Shown in pieces: positions 6,490 through 13,357 of a stretch of DNA of 15,199 nucleotides. The notes under the pieces are model-generated. The model was not told the origin of the DNA, ran no database searches, and saw nothing but the letters and a program-made list of their open reading frames with translations. Positions within the stretch are counted from its first letter, which is position 1. Each line of letters begins with the position of its first letter. The stretch spans positions 1-15,199 of the forward strand of contig JBLNDG010000027.1 in the NCBI GenBank assembly GCA_050261415.1, in the 5' to 3' direction. Both the position numbers and the translations under genes were made by a program. This stretch comes from JBLNDG01 sp050261415. GTDB taxonomy: Bacteria > Bacillota > Clostridia > Lutisporales > Lutisporaceae.

Positions 6490-6861
6490 CTACTTCATCG
6501 GAGTCTCTTTCCACTCTTTTATCTCATCGTCTTCCAGCGTGCATTCTATCTTCATTCGAACTTCATTATTTACATAACCGTAAGATTCAATAAACACTTT
6601 ACCTGCATTAATGGCAACCGAGTATTCATACAAAGGATTGCCGGCTTCATCCTTTACAAGCTTAGGAGCTGTAGAACCTGTTTCAAGCATTGCATGTTCT
6701 ATACCGGCTTCAGCTATATATTTTGCTTTTATTTTTTCTTCGGTTCTTTTATTCATCTTTACCTCGTAGGTAAGAAGGTTTATAAGAAAACCGCTGAATA
6801 TTATAACCAAAAATATTACCAGTACTACATATAGTAAAGCGGAGCCTTCTTTATTCTTCAT
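6490..6861 (-). CDS. PilX-like minor prepilin
   Basis: A 123-residue protein with a short leader (MKNKEG) followed by a long hydrophobic helix at residues 8-31. The later AEAGIEHAM (50-58) is a hallmark of PilX/GspK-type minor pilins. Processing would be at G6/S7. Mature position 5 is then Tyr11 rather than Glu, a deviation known for PilX- and GspK-like subunits, which sit at the pilus tip. The body is short and mostly beta-rich with a very acidic end (EDDEIKEW). The ATG at 6861 overlaps the PilV-like gene by 11 bases, with AGGGAG inside that gene as ribosome binding site. It is probably part of a tip complex with the two flanking prepilins. Confidence 0.8.
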   Translation of the reverse strand: MKNKEGSALLYVVLVIFLVIIFSGFLINLLTYEVKMNKRTEEKIKAKYIAEAGIEHAMLETGSTAPKLVKDEAGNPLYEYSVAINAGKVFIESYGYVNNEVRMKIECTLEDDEIKEWKETPMK

Positions 6862-7330
6862 AATCCAACTCCCTCAGCCTCGTTTCCAGGGAAACCGTTT
6901 TTGACTGGCTTTTATCGAATTCATCTTGATAACTCACTTCTACATGTATAGCAATAAGGTGCTCCAACTCCGGGCCGGAAGGTGTGCCAGCATATGGGCT
7001 GGTCAGTGTAACGGTCATATTGTCCTTGACGTACCGGCCTGAACCGGCATCTGTAAAGTATTTGACATCCTGAAGCCATTCCTGCAGTTCGGCTTTATCT
7101 GACCACATTACTCCAACTTCTCCCCTTGCGCTTCTGACTTCCTCAAAAAAAGTCTGGGCTTGAAGTACGGCCTGTAATTTCTTTTGGCTGTTGCTTTTCA
7201 AATTGGTGCCGTAATAAAAGGCATTGACAAAGCCGGCAAAAACAAAGGTGATCAGCGCTGCTGCCACCAAAACTTCAACAAGGCTTATTCCCCTTTTATC
7301 AGATAAATACTTATTCAGCATATTCACCAC
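6851..7330 (-). CDS. PilV-like minor prepilin
   Basis: A 159-residue type IV prepilin. The leader ends DKRG; processing at G14/I15 gives ISLVEVLVAA with Glu at mature position 5, followed by a hydrophobic helix to about residue 38. The globular part ends with a long beta-rich region containing IAIHVEVSYQ, typical of PilV/GspI-type subunits. Start choice: GTG at 7330 has GGAG seven bases upstream, while the ATG at 7321 has only AGGTG. Both give a valid leader; I kept the longer one. It is followed by the PilX-like gene with an 11-base overlap and preceded by the ComFB gene after 24 bases. Confidence 0.85.
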   Translation of the reverse strand: MVNMLNKYLSDKRGISLVEVLVAAALITFVFAGFVNAFYYGTNLKSNSQKKLQAVLQAQTFFEEVRSARGEVGVMWSDKAELQEWLQDVKYFTDAGSGRYVKDNMTVTLTSPYAGTPSGPELEHLIAIHVEVSYQDEFDKSQSKTVSLETRLRELDYEE

Positions 7331-7354
7331 ACCTGTACTCCAGTAAAACTATTT

Positions 7355-7624
7355 TTAAATGTTATGCTTCGGATTTTTTCCAACAAAAACAGCGGCTTTG
7401 GCGATAGCGGTTTCCACATCCACTTCAAACTGCTGCTCCAGTTCCCTTACCTTGCTGTACAACTCACCCTTGTCCGTTACGACATATTTGGAAGGCATTT
7501 CATTGAGTGCCAGAGCCATTATGTCCAATCTGCACTTTTCACACTTGCATATGTTCATCAGCTTCAGAACATCATCTGTTTTATAGGCAACCAATTCTTC
7601 CATATAGTTTTTTAATTTGTACAT
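7355..7624 (-). CDS. ComFB-family protein (c-di-GMP receptor family)
   Basis: An 89-residue protein with the ComFB (late competence development) signature: an N-terminal helix, then CKCEKCRLDIMALALN with C26, C28 and C31, then LPxxYVV-like EMPSKYVVTDKGELYSKV (42-59). ComFB-domain proteins have been described as c-di-GMP receptors in cyanobacteria and in Bacillus, and the clustered cysteines can hold a metal. In Bacillus comFB lies in the comF operon; here it sits between the prepilin peptidase and the minor pilins. It is therefore a candidate regulator of pilus assembly or of the motor. The start is secure: AAGGAGG lies 7-8 bases before the ATG at 7624. No membrane segment is visible, so it should be cytosolic. 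Confidence 0.85.
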   Translation of the reverse strand: MYKLKNYMEELVAYKTDDVLKLMNICKCEKCRLDIMALALNEMPSKYVVTDKGELYSKVRELEQQFEVDVETAIAKAAVFVGKNPKHNI

Positions 7625-7646
7625 TTTAATTCCTCCTTAATTTTAG

Positions 7647-8300
7647 TTAGTTCAGCAGCATTTTTATATATAAATCTATTAATTTATCCCCGGCAAGAAA
7701 AGCTGTTATTGCGCCCAGAGACAAGAACGGGGAAAAAGGTATCATATCCTTCCGGCTTCTTATTCTAAGCAATATAAGCAGCAAACTTATAACAGCGCCT
7801 CCCACAAAAGCCAAAAGCAGTGAAAGAATCGTCAGCTTGAAACCGAGCATAGCCCCATAAACAGCCATAAGCTTTATATCGGCACCGCCCATGCCGCCTC
7901 TTGTCAGAATGGCAATAAGGAGAAGCAGGCCGCCTCCTGCAGCAAAGCCTGCAGTCTGGCTTTTCAGGTTGTAGCCTATGAAAAGGTAAGCGGTAAGGCC
8001 TGCAGCAAGAGAAAATAGATGGATTTCATCCTCTATTATCCTGTATTTTAGATCTTCATAAGCTGAAAGAACAGCTGTAAGCAGCAGTACATTCAATAAT
8101 ACCAGCTTTGCTGCATCAAACTTTAAATAAACCCCATAGAAATTCACAAGTAAAAGCAACATAAAAATAATAAAATATAAAGCTTTACCACTGCCTCTTG
8201 AATCTATGCCTTCTTTTTTTACCCTGTTTTCAATTTTCCCTATCAAGAATACGGATGCTATTGTTAAAACCAGGCTTGCAAATGCTATAATTAAATACAT
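7647..8300 (-). CDS. A24 prepilin peptidase, peptidase domain only
   Basis: A 217-residue integral membrane aspartyl protease that should cleave the prepilin leaders encoded downstream. About seven hydrophobic segments are visible. The first catalytic region is SAYEDLKYRIIEDEI with D83, and the second is GGADIKLMAVYGAMLG with D141, a variant of the usual GxGD motif. The N-terminal zinc/methyltransferase domain of bacterial PilD is absent. A separate gene 2.3 kb upstream in the same operon encodes exactly that missing part. The ATG at 8300 follows the pilO stop by two bases, with AAGGAA as ribosome binding site. The RSRKDMIPFSPFLSLGA stretch near the end is typical of the family. Confidence 0.92.
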   Translation of the reverse strand: MYLIIAFASLVLTIASVFLIGKIENRVKKEGIDSRGSGKALYFIIFMLLLLVNFYGVYLKFDAAKLVLLNVLLLTAVLSAYEDLKYRIIEDEIHLFSLAAGLTAYLFIGYNLKSQTAGFAAGGGLLLLIAILTRGGMGGADIKLMAVYGAMLGFKLTILSLLLAFVGGAVISLLLILLRIRSRKDMIPFSPFLSLGAITAFLAGDKLIDLYIKMLLN

Positions 8301-8302
8301 TG

Positions 8303-9055
8303 CTAATTTCCTTCTCCGCCTTCCAAGCTGTTTCCCAGCTTTTTCTTTATTTCTTCATTAATTAAATCATCTATACTTTTGTATTCATCAATTTGCTTTT
8401 CTATAGACTGAACATCATCCTTTATGAAAACCTCAAGGAATGGATATTCCTTTCCCTTATTATTCCTGAAGAAATCATAATCTGCAGGGTCCGGCGCAAT
8501 ACCCTTTTTCGAATCCTTCAGTACAAAGGTTCTCATCGTAATGTTAAATTCCATGGGCTCCTGCCTGTTTTCCGGGTTCAGGGTAAAGCCGTCTATTATG
8601 AATTTCCTGTCGTTGTTTTCAATATACTTCAAAAAATCTAAAACATTGTCATATTTACCCTTCATAACGATGTTAATGGGGATTGTACCATATTCCGCGT
8701 TGGCTTTATCCACCTCCCCTATTGAAATTGATTCGAAGTCCATTCCAAGCTTTTTTATTTCACTGTCAATATCAAAAATCAATTCTGGTTCCTTTATACT
8801 GTAGGGTATCTTGTCTTCTATTTTATCCAATAATTTCTGGCTGTTGGCAATATTGAGGTTAAGCTTTTCAAGTCTTTTTGCAGTATTCTCCTTATCTCCT
8901 GCAAGTTGCTGCTTGTGCCCGAGCTCCATCTTAAGTTCGCTGGCACGGGTCAGGGTCGGGAATATCAAAAAGTTGAGATATAAATATGCAGCAGCGGCAA
9001 ACGCCAGTATTATCAAAAGCCGTTTTTCCCTTCTACTTAGCTTTAACTTTAGCAT
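8303..9055 (-). CDS. pilO: Type IV pilus assembly protein PilO
   Basis: A 250-residue inner-membrane alignment protein that dimerises with PilN. A short basic cytoplasmic tail (LKLSRREKR) precedes one membrane helix at about 12-31. A coiled coil follows at roughly 38-82 and then a ferredoxin-like periplasm-side domain to about 185 (IPINIVMKGKYDNVLDFLKYIE is a typical PilO strand-helix). The last 60 or so residues form a charged extension beyond the usual domain. I chose the ATG at 9055 because the in-frame GTG three codons upstream has its purine-rich stretch too close. The gene overlaps pilN by 23 bases. PilP and PilQ are absent, as expected without an outer membrane. Confidence 0.9.
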   Translation of the reverse strand: MLKLKLSRREKRLLIILAFAAAAYLYLNFLIFPTLTRASELKMELGHKQQLAGDKENTAKRLEKLNLNIANSQKLLDKIEDKIPYSIKEPELIFDIDSEIKKLGMDFESISIGEVDKANAEYGTIPINIVMKGKYDNVLDFLKYIENNDRKFIIDGFTLNPENRQEPMEFNITMRTFVLKDSKKGIAPDPADYDFFRNNKGKEYPFLEVFIKDDVQSIEKQIDEYKSIDDLINEEIKKKLGNSLEGGEGN

Positions 9056-9590
9056 CTGAATCACTTCCCGTATTCAATGAAAATTGTATTGTGAAGTTAT
9101 ATCCTTTTTCATCCTTGGAAATTGGGCTCAAAACTACATCGTTGAAACCTTCGGTCTTTCTTAAATCCGTAAAAAATTCAGTTATCCCTACGGCACTATT
9201 GGATACACCGGTCAGCGATACGTCGCTGGAGGTATAATTAATGCTGATAAGCCATACATCCTTTGGTATGGTGCTTTTTATCTTCTCAATAATTTCTGTA
9301 GGCTTAACTTCATTTTCGTTTATCTTCTCCAGGATGCCGAGTCTCTTTTCAATCAGCGCCTCATTATCCTGCATCTGTGTAAGCTTGCCTTTCAATATGT
9401 TATATTCAATTACAACATCATCATAATTCTTTATTTCTGCTTCCAGCCTTTTTATGTTTCGCATTGGTATTGCGTATATGGTTATAAGCACTGCTGTAAC
9501 CATAACAAGGGCTGCTGAAAGAAGTATCATATTCCTGGTTTTGTTTCTTTGATTTTCATATTCCCGGGGGATAAGATTTATATCTCTCAT
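9033..9590 (-). CDS. pilN: Type IV pilus assembly protein PilN
   Basis: A 185-residue bitopic membrane protein. It begins MRDINLIPREYENQR, the conserved cytoplasmic INLIP peptide that docks into the PilM groove. One membrane helix lies at about 20-42, a coiled coil at 45-90, and a ferredoxin-like domain at about 100-175 (VWLISINYTSSDVSLTG). A longer reading frame opens at 9629, but the ATG at 9590 puts the INLIP motif at the N-terminus, has AAGGGGG about 8 bases before it, and overlaps the pilM stop in an ATGA arrangement, which indicates translational coupling. Its end overlaps pilO by 23 bases. Confidence 0.93.
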   Translation of the reverse strand: MRDINLIPREYENQRNKTRNMILLSAALVMVTAVLITIYAIPMRNIKRLEAEIKNYDDVVIEYNILKGKLTQMQDNEALIEKRLGILEKINENEVKPTEIIEKIKSTIPKDVWLISINYTSSDVSLTGVSNSAVGITEFFTDLRKTEGFNDVVLSPISKDEKGYNFTIQFSLNTGSDSDAKVKAK

Positions 9591-10585
9591 TTTGCAGTCC
9601 CCCTTAACGCCAAGCCTAACAAGCTGCAATAACCGGTTTGCTTTTCATAAAAATCCTTGTGGCCATCAGCATTTACTACCGGCAAGCCCTCAAGCCCTAT
9701 GGATATTTCGGCATTATAGCTTCGTTTCAAGCTTCCGGCAAGGCCTATGAGTCCGGCGTTTTCACCTATTACATAAATTCTGTCGACCGCCTTGCCGTAA
9801 TGCCTTGAGTTAAAATAATCCAGATATCTGGAAATCTGCCTTATTATTGAAGATAGTTCTTCTTGAAGCCCGTCATCAAGTAAACCATCCTTATGGCTTT
9901 CATACCCGGAAAAACTATCAGGAACAGCAGTTTCAGAGTACCTTTCAACTATAGCCTTCAAAGCTGAAGATATGTAGGAGTGCATATAAAACTTTCCATC
10001 TTCCATAATTGTAATATTGATATTCTGCATTCCCAAATCCAGCACAGCGATATCATTTTCAGCCACACCGGAAAAAAGCCTGCAAATATTGTTGGCATAT
10101 ATATCAAGTACTTTTGGGCGTAGTCCGCAGCTGTCAAAGCAATCAAGAACCTTGACTATATTATCTTTAGGCCCTGCTGTAATAAAAACCTTGCTCCCAG
10201 CTTCATCATCCTTGGAGTACTTTTCCAATACCTTAAAATCTACCTGATAATTCTCCCTGTTTATTGGAAGGTATTGTTCCACCTCAAGGGAAAGATGCTT
10301 CTCAATATCCTTTTCATTGGTTAACGGTAGTTCAATAGTACGGGTGATGAAATTTCCGTCATTTATAGTAAGGTATACCTCACAGCGGGATTTTTTAATC
10401 TCTTTCTTTACTGCCTCCAGACACATTGATAATAGCGCCTTGTCTGCAAGTATTCCGTTGTTAAAGCAATTTTTCGGAAGCATGATGGTGTTAAATCTTT
10501 TAATCTTTACTCTATTTCTTATCTTTGAAGCATACAGATATTTCAATCTATCATTGTCTATCTCAACAAAAAGCTTGTTCGGCAA
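9587..10585 (-). CDS. pilM: Type IV pilus assembly protein PilM (actin-like ATPase)
   Basis: A 332-residue cytoplasmic actin-fold protein of the PilM/SHS2 family that binds the PilN N-terminus and connects it to the motor. Visible motifs: an N-terminal phosphate-1-like strand (KLFVEIDNDRLKYLY), the INDGNFITRTIELP segment (74-87), EVEQYLPI (101-108), and the phosphate-2 element AVLDLGMQNINITIM (180-194) with D183. The late VIGENAGLIGLAGSL matches the adenosine motif region. The start is TTG at 10585, eight bases after a G-run (AAAGGGGGG). An ATG at 10593 is out of frame and stops after 11 codons. The N-terminal strand of the fold begins right after the TTG, so a later start is unlikely. Confidence 0.92.
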   Translation of the reverse strand: MPNKLFVEIDNDRLKYLYASKIRNRVKIKRFNTIMLPKNCFNNGILADKALLSMCLEAVKKEIKKSRCEVYLTINDGNFITRTIELPLTNEKDIEKHLSLEVEQYLPINRENYQVDFKVLEKYSKDDEAGSKVFITAGPKDNIVKVLDCFDSCGLRPKVLDIYANNICRLFSGVAENDIAVLDLGMQNINITIMEDGKFYMHSYISSALKAIVERYSETAVPDSFSGYESHKDGLLDDGLQEELSSIIRQISRYLDYFNSRHYGKAVDRIYVIGENAGLIGLAGSLKRSYNAEISIGLEGLPVVNADGHKDFYEKQTGYCSLLGLALRGTAK

Positions 10586-10609
10586 TCCGCCATCCCCCCT
10601 TTGCGGCAG

Positions 10610-11056
10610 CTACAGTAAAATATATAGTACAGAAAGTGCGTAAAGTATAAGTATATAGCTTGGCCGTCTTTTTTCTTTGGATTTTAGAGAATCCCGCTCT
10701 ATCATTCCGATAATGTACAATATGCTAAGTATTGCTATTACTACAAGGGTTCTTAACGTCACAAGGTATTTGGAAAAAACAATCAAAAACATCAATCCGG
10801 TTTGTATTTCAGCCAGCAGATACCTGGCCGGTATTTTTGCTCCGCAGTATCTGCATCTGCCTTTTAGGGAGATATAACTTACCAAAGGGATAATGTCCAA
10901 TATGCCAAGGTATCTCCCGCAGCTTGTACAATGTGAGCGCGGTCTTACAATGGATTCCTTCCTGGGAAGCCTGTATATACATACATTGTAGAGGCTGCCG
11001 AAGCAGCAGCCTGTGAAAAAAACATATAAGTAAACAATTATCAGATCCCAAATCAT
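10610..11056 (-). CDS. Stand-alone prepilin peptidase N-terminal (zinc / methyltransferase) domain
   Basis: A 148-residue membrane protein matching only the first half of PilD (the DiS_P_DiS / PF06750 region). A first membrane helix runs into FGSLYNVCIYRLPR (19-32). A four-cysteine zinc site follows (C43, C46, C68, C71 in HCTSCG and CRYCGAKIP), then the ARYLLAEIQTG helix (77-87). In full-length PilD the next loop carries the first catalytic Asp (ID...IPD); here it reads IGMIERDSLKSKEKRR, with Glu120 in that place and no IPD. The protein ends one helix later. It thus lacks a working peptidase half, which a gene at 7647-8300 supplies. The ATG at 11056 has AGGTG six bases upstream and begins one base after the pilC stop. 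Confidence 0.85.
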   Translation of the reverse strand: MIWDLIIVYLYVFFTGCCFGSLYNVCIYRLPRKESIVRPRSHCTSCGRYLGILDIIPLVSYISLKGRCRYCGAKIPARYLLAEIQTGLMFLIVFSKYLVTLRTLVVIAILSILYIIGMIERDSLKSKEKRRPSYILILYALSVLYILL

Positions 11057-11057
11057 A

Positions 11058-12269
11058 TTATACACCTAAATTGCTGAGCATTCCGTACATCGGCAGCAGC
11101 ATTGCAGCTACTATGGTTCCTACTACAGTACCCATAATTATTAGCATGACAGGTTCCATAATAAGCATTAGCTTGGTAAGTCCTGCCTCGACCTCAGAAT
11201 CGAAGAAATCTGCCGTTTTTGAAAGCATTTCATCAAGGGAGCCTGTCTCTTCACCAATCTGAATCATACTTATTACCATGGCATCAAATATTCCTGATGC
11301 CTTTAAAGGCATTGAAAGCCCCTGACCATTCTTTACAGCTGCAATAGAATTTTCGATTGCTTCTTCTGCAACAGCATTTCCGATAGTTCTTTTCGCTGAT
11401 TCGAGGGATGTCAGCAGCGGTATTCCCGTGGACAGCAAAATTCCAAGTGTACGGGTAAATCTTGATGCAATAATTTTCTTTAATACCCTGCCTAAGACAG
11501 GAGCATGTAGAAGCACCTTATGGTATATCTTCCTGCCGGTTCCAAATCCAGTAACGTACTTAAAGCTGCCGATAAGAGCGGCGACAAATATCAAAATCAA
11601 ATACCATTTTGTACGTACAAATTCCGTTAAATCTATTACTATCAAAGTAAGCTTCGGCATTTCAACGTTTGAAGTATCAATGAGGCTCATAAAGTTAGGC
11701 AGTATGAAGTATACCATGAATATTACCATAAGAACCGATATGCCTGCCAATATCATAGGATATGTCATAGCTGCCCTTATTTTGTGATAAATCCAGCTTT
11801 CCTTTTCGTAATGCGCTGCCATGCGCTGCATGGTACTATCCAGTGTGCCGCTTATCTCTCCGGATTCAACCATATTTACAAGAAGCTCAGGGAAAACATC
11901 TTCCCTGGCCTTAAAGCTCCGGGAGAGGGTATGCCCTTTCTGAAGATCTTCAAAAGCCAGATTGATTGCCTTGGCCAGCCTCTTGTTTGCCGTCTGCCTT
12001 CTAAGCATGTCCATTGCGGAAAGCACAGTAACTCCTGCTGTAAGTATTGTGGCAAACTGCCTGCAAAATATTGCGATATCCTTTACAGGCATTCTGCTGT
12101 GTCCAAGCTTCCTTAAGGAGTGGGTAAAATCATTATCAATATTTATTTCAACAGGAATCAAACCCCGTTGCTTTATCATATATGCAGCAGCAGCCTTGTC
12201 AACCGCTTCAAAGCCGCCGGATACTTTCTTACCTTTTGAATCCACGGATTTATATCTGAAATACGGCAT
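11058..12269 (-). CDS. pilC: Type IV pilus inner-membrane platform protein PilC
   Basis: A 403-residue protein of the GspF/PilC family, the membrane platform on which PilB and PilT act. The N-terminus MPYFRYKSVDSKGKKVSG is characteristic. Two T2SSF domains are visible at about residues 66-190 and 268-392, each with the FCRQFATILTAGV / FTRTLGILLSTGIPLL start and the ESGEISGTLD / QIGEETGSLDEML repeat. Membrane helices lie at about 168-190, 222-240 and 368-393. The length is normal. The ATG at 12269 has GGGAG about 9 bases before it. It lies 20 bases behind pilT and is followed immediately by the split prepilin peptidase half. Confidence 0.97.
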   Translation of the reverse strand: MPYFRYKSVDSKGKKVSGGFEAVDKAAAAYMIKQRGLIPVEINIDNDFTHSLRKLGHSRMPVKDIAIFCRQFATILTAGVTVLSAMDMLRRQTANKRLAKAINLAFEDLQKGHTLSRSFKAREDVFPELLVNMVESGEISGTLDSTMQRMAAHYEKESWIYHKIRAAMTYPMILAGISVLMVIFMVYFILPNFMSLIDTSNVEMPKLTLIVIDLTEFVRTKWYLILIFVAALIGSFKYVTGFGTGRKIYHKVLLHAPVLGRVLKKIIASRFTRTLGILLSTGIPLLTSLESAKRTIGNAVAEEAIENSIAAVKNGQGLSMPLKASGIFDAMVISMIQIGEETGSLDEMLSKTADFFDSEVEAGLTKLMLIMEPVMLIIMGTVVGTIVAAMLLPMYGMLSNLGV

Positions 12270-12289
12270 TTATATCACTCCCGGTATAA

Positions 12290-13345
12290 CTATAATGTAC
12301 CCAGCTTAAGTACTATTTCCGGATCGATGGCATAGGTTAAAGCATCTGCTTCAGAAATCAACTTTCTCCTGAAGAGATTATTGACGGATGCATCCATGGA
12401 CTGCATGCCATATTTTCCGCTTGTCTGAATCACCGACGCAAGCTGGTGGCTTTTACCCTCGCGGATAAGGTTCCTAATTGCAGGGTTTGATATCATGACT
12501 TCAACGGCCGGGGCTCTTCCTGCACCGTCTATCCTCGGTAAAAGCTGCTGTGATATCACAGCCTGAAGTACTGTAGAAAGCTGTAATCTTATCTGGTTCT
12601 GCTGGTGCGGAGGAAATACGTCTATTATCCTGTCTATGGTCTTGGCAGCACCTATAGTATGGAGTGTTGACAAAACCAGGTGCCCGGTTTCTGCTGCAGT
12701 CAAGGCTGTAGATATTGTATCAAGATCCCTCATTTCCCCTACCAATATTATATCGGGGTCCTGCCTCAGGGAAGCTCTAAGCGCAGAAGCGAAGCTTTCA
12801 GAGTCATTGCCTATTTCCCTCTGATTAATAATGCTCTTATTATGCTTATGCAGAAATTCTATCGGGTCTTCAAGGGTAATTATATGTTCTTTACGTTCAT
12901 TATTGATTTTATTTATCATTGCAGCAAGGGTTGTGGATTTACCGCTTCCTGTAGGTCCAGTAACCAGTATGAGCCCCTTTGAAACACCGGTCAGTTCCCC
13001 TATTATAGGAGGCAGTTCAAGGCCCTTAAGCTCGGGTATCTCAAAAGGAATTGAACGTGCAGCAAAGGCATAAGTTCCCCTCTGCTTGTAAATATTGAAC
13101 CTGAATCTTCCGAGGCCTTCAACGGAATAGGAAACGTCCATATCGCCTTTTTCCCTGAGAAGTTCAAGCTGTTTTCCGCTCAAAATCTCGGAAACCAACT
13201 GCTCTATTTCCTGAGAATTCATTTTTAAATCCCCGTAGGGATATATTGAACCGTTAATCCTCAGCATAGGAGGTACCCCGACAGTTACATGTATATCTGA
13301 AGCGTTCTTTTCAACCGCAGCATTAAGCAAATCTCTGACACCCAT
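12290..13345 (-). CDS. pilT: Twitching motility / pilus retraction ATPase PilT
   Basis: A 351-residue hexameric ATPase that depolymerises the pilus. Features: N-terminal PAS-like part with ASDIHV (15-20), Walker A GPTGSGKST (130-138), Asp box with ITLEDPIEF (156-164), Walker B DIILVGEMRD (198-207), His box TGHLVLSTLHT (220-230), and the PilT-specific AIRNLIREGK (289-298) and GMQSMD (313-318), which distinguish it from PilB. The ATG at 13345 is preceded by AGGAGG at good distance and lies 12 bases after the pilB stop. Its presence indicates true retractile pili, not just a Com-type pseudopilus. Confidence 0.97.
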   Translation of the reverse strand: MGVRDLLNAAVEKNASDIHVTVGVPPMLRINGSIYPYGDLKMNSQEIEQLVSEILSGKQLELLREKGDMDVSYSVEGLGRFRFNIYKQRGTYAFAARSIPFEIPELKGLELPPIIGELTGVSKGLILVTGPTGSGKSTTLAAMINKINNERKEHIITLEDPIEFLHKHNKSIINQREIGNDSESFASALRASLRQDPDIILVGEMRDLDTISTALTAAETGHLVLSTLHTIGAAKTIDRIIDVFPPHQQNQIRLQLSTVLQAVISQQLLPRIDGAGRAPAVEVMISNPAIRNLIREGKSHQLASVIQTSGKYGMQSMDASVNNLFRRKLISEADALTYAIDPEIVLKLGTL

Positions 13346-13357
13346 TGCATTATCCTC

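Noticed and set aside
10586..10593. ATG at 10593 as start of pilM
   Set aside because: It is out of frame with PilM and reaches a stop after 11 codons; the in-frame TTG at 10585 has a G-rich site at good distance.
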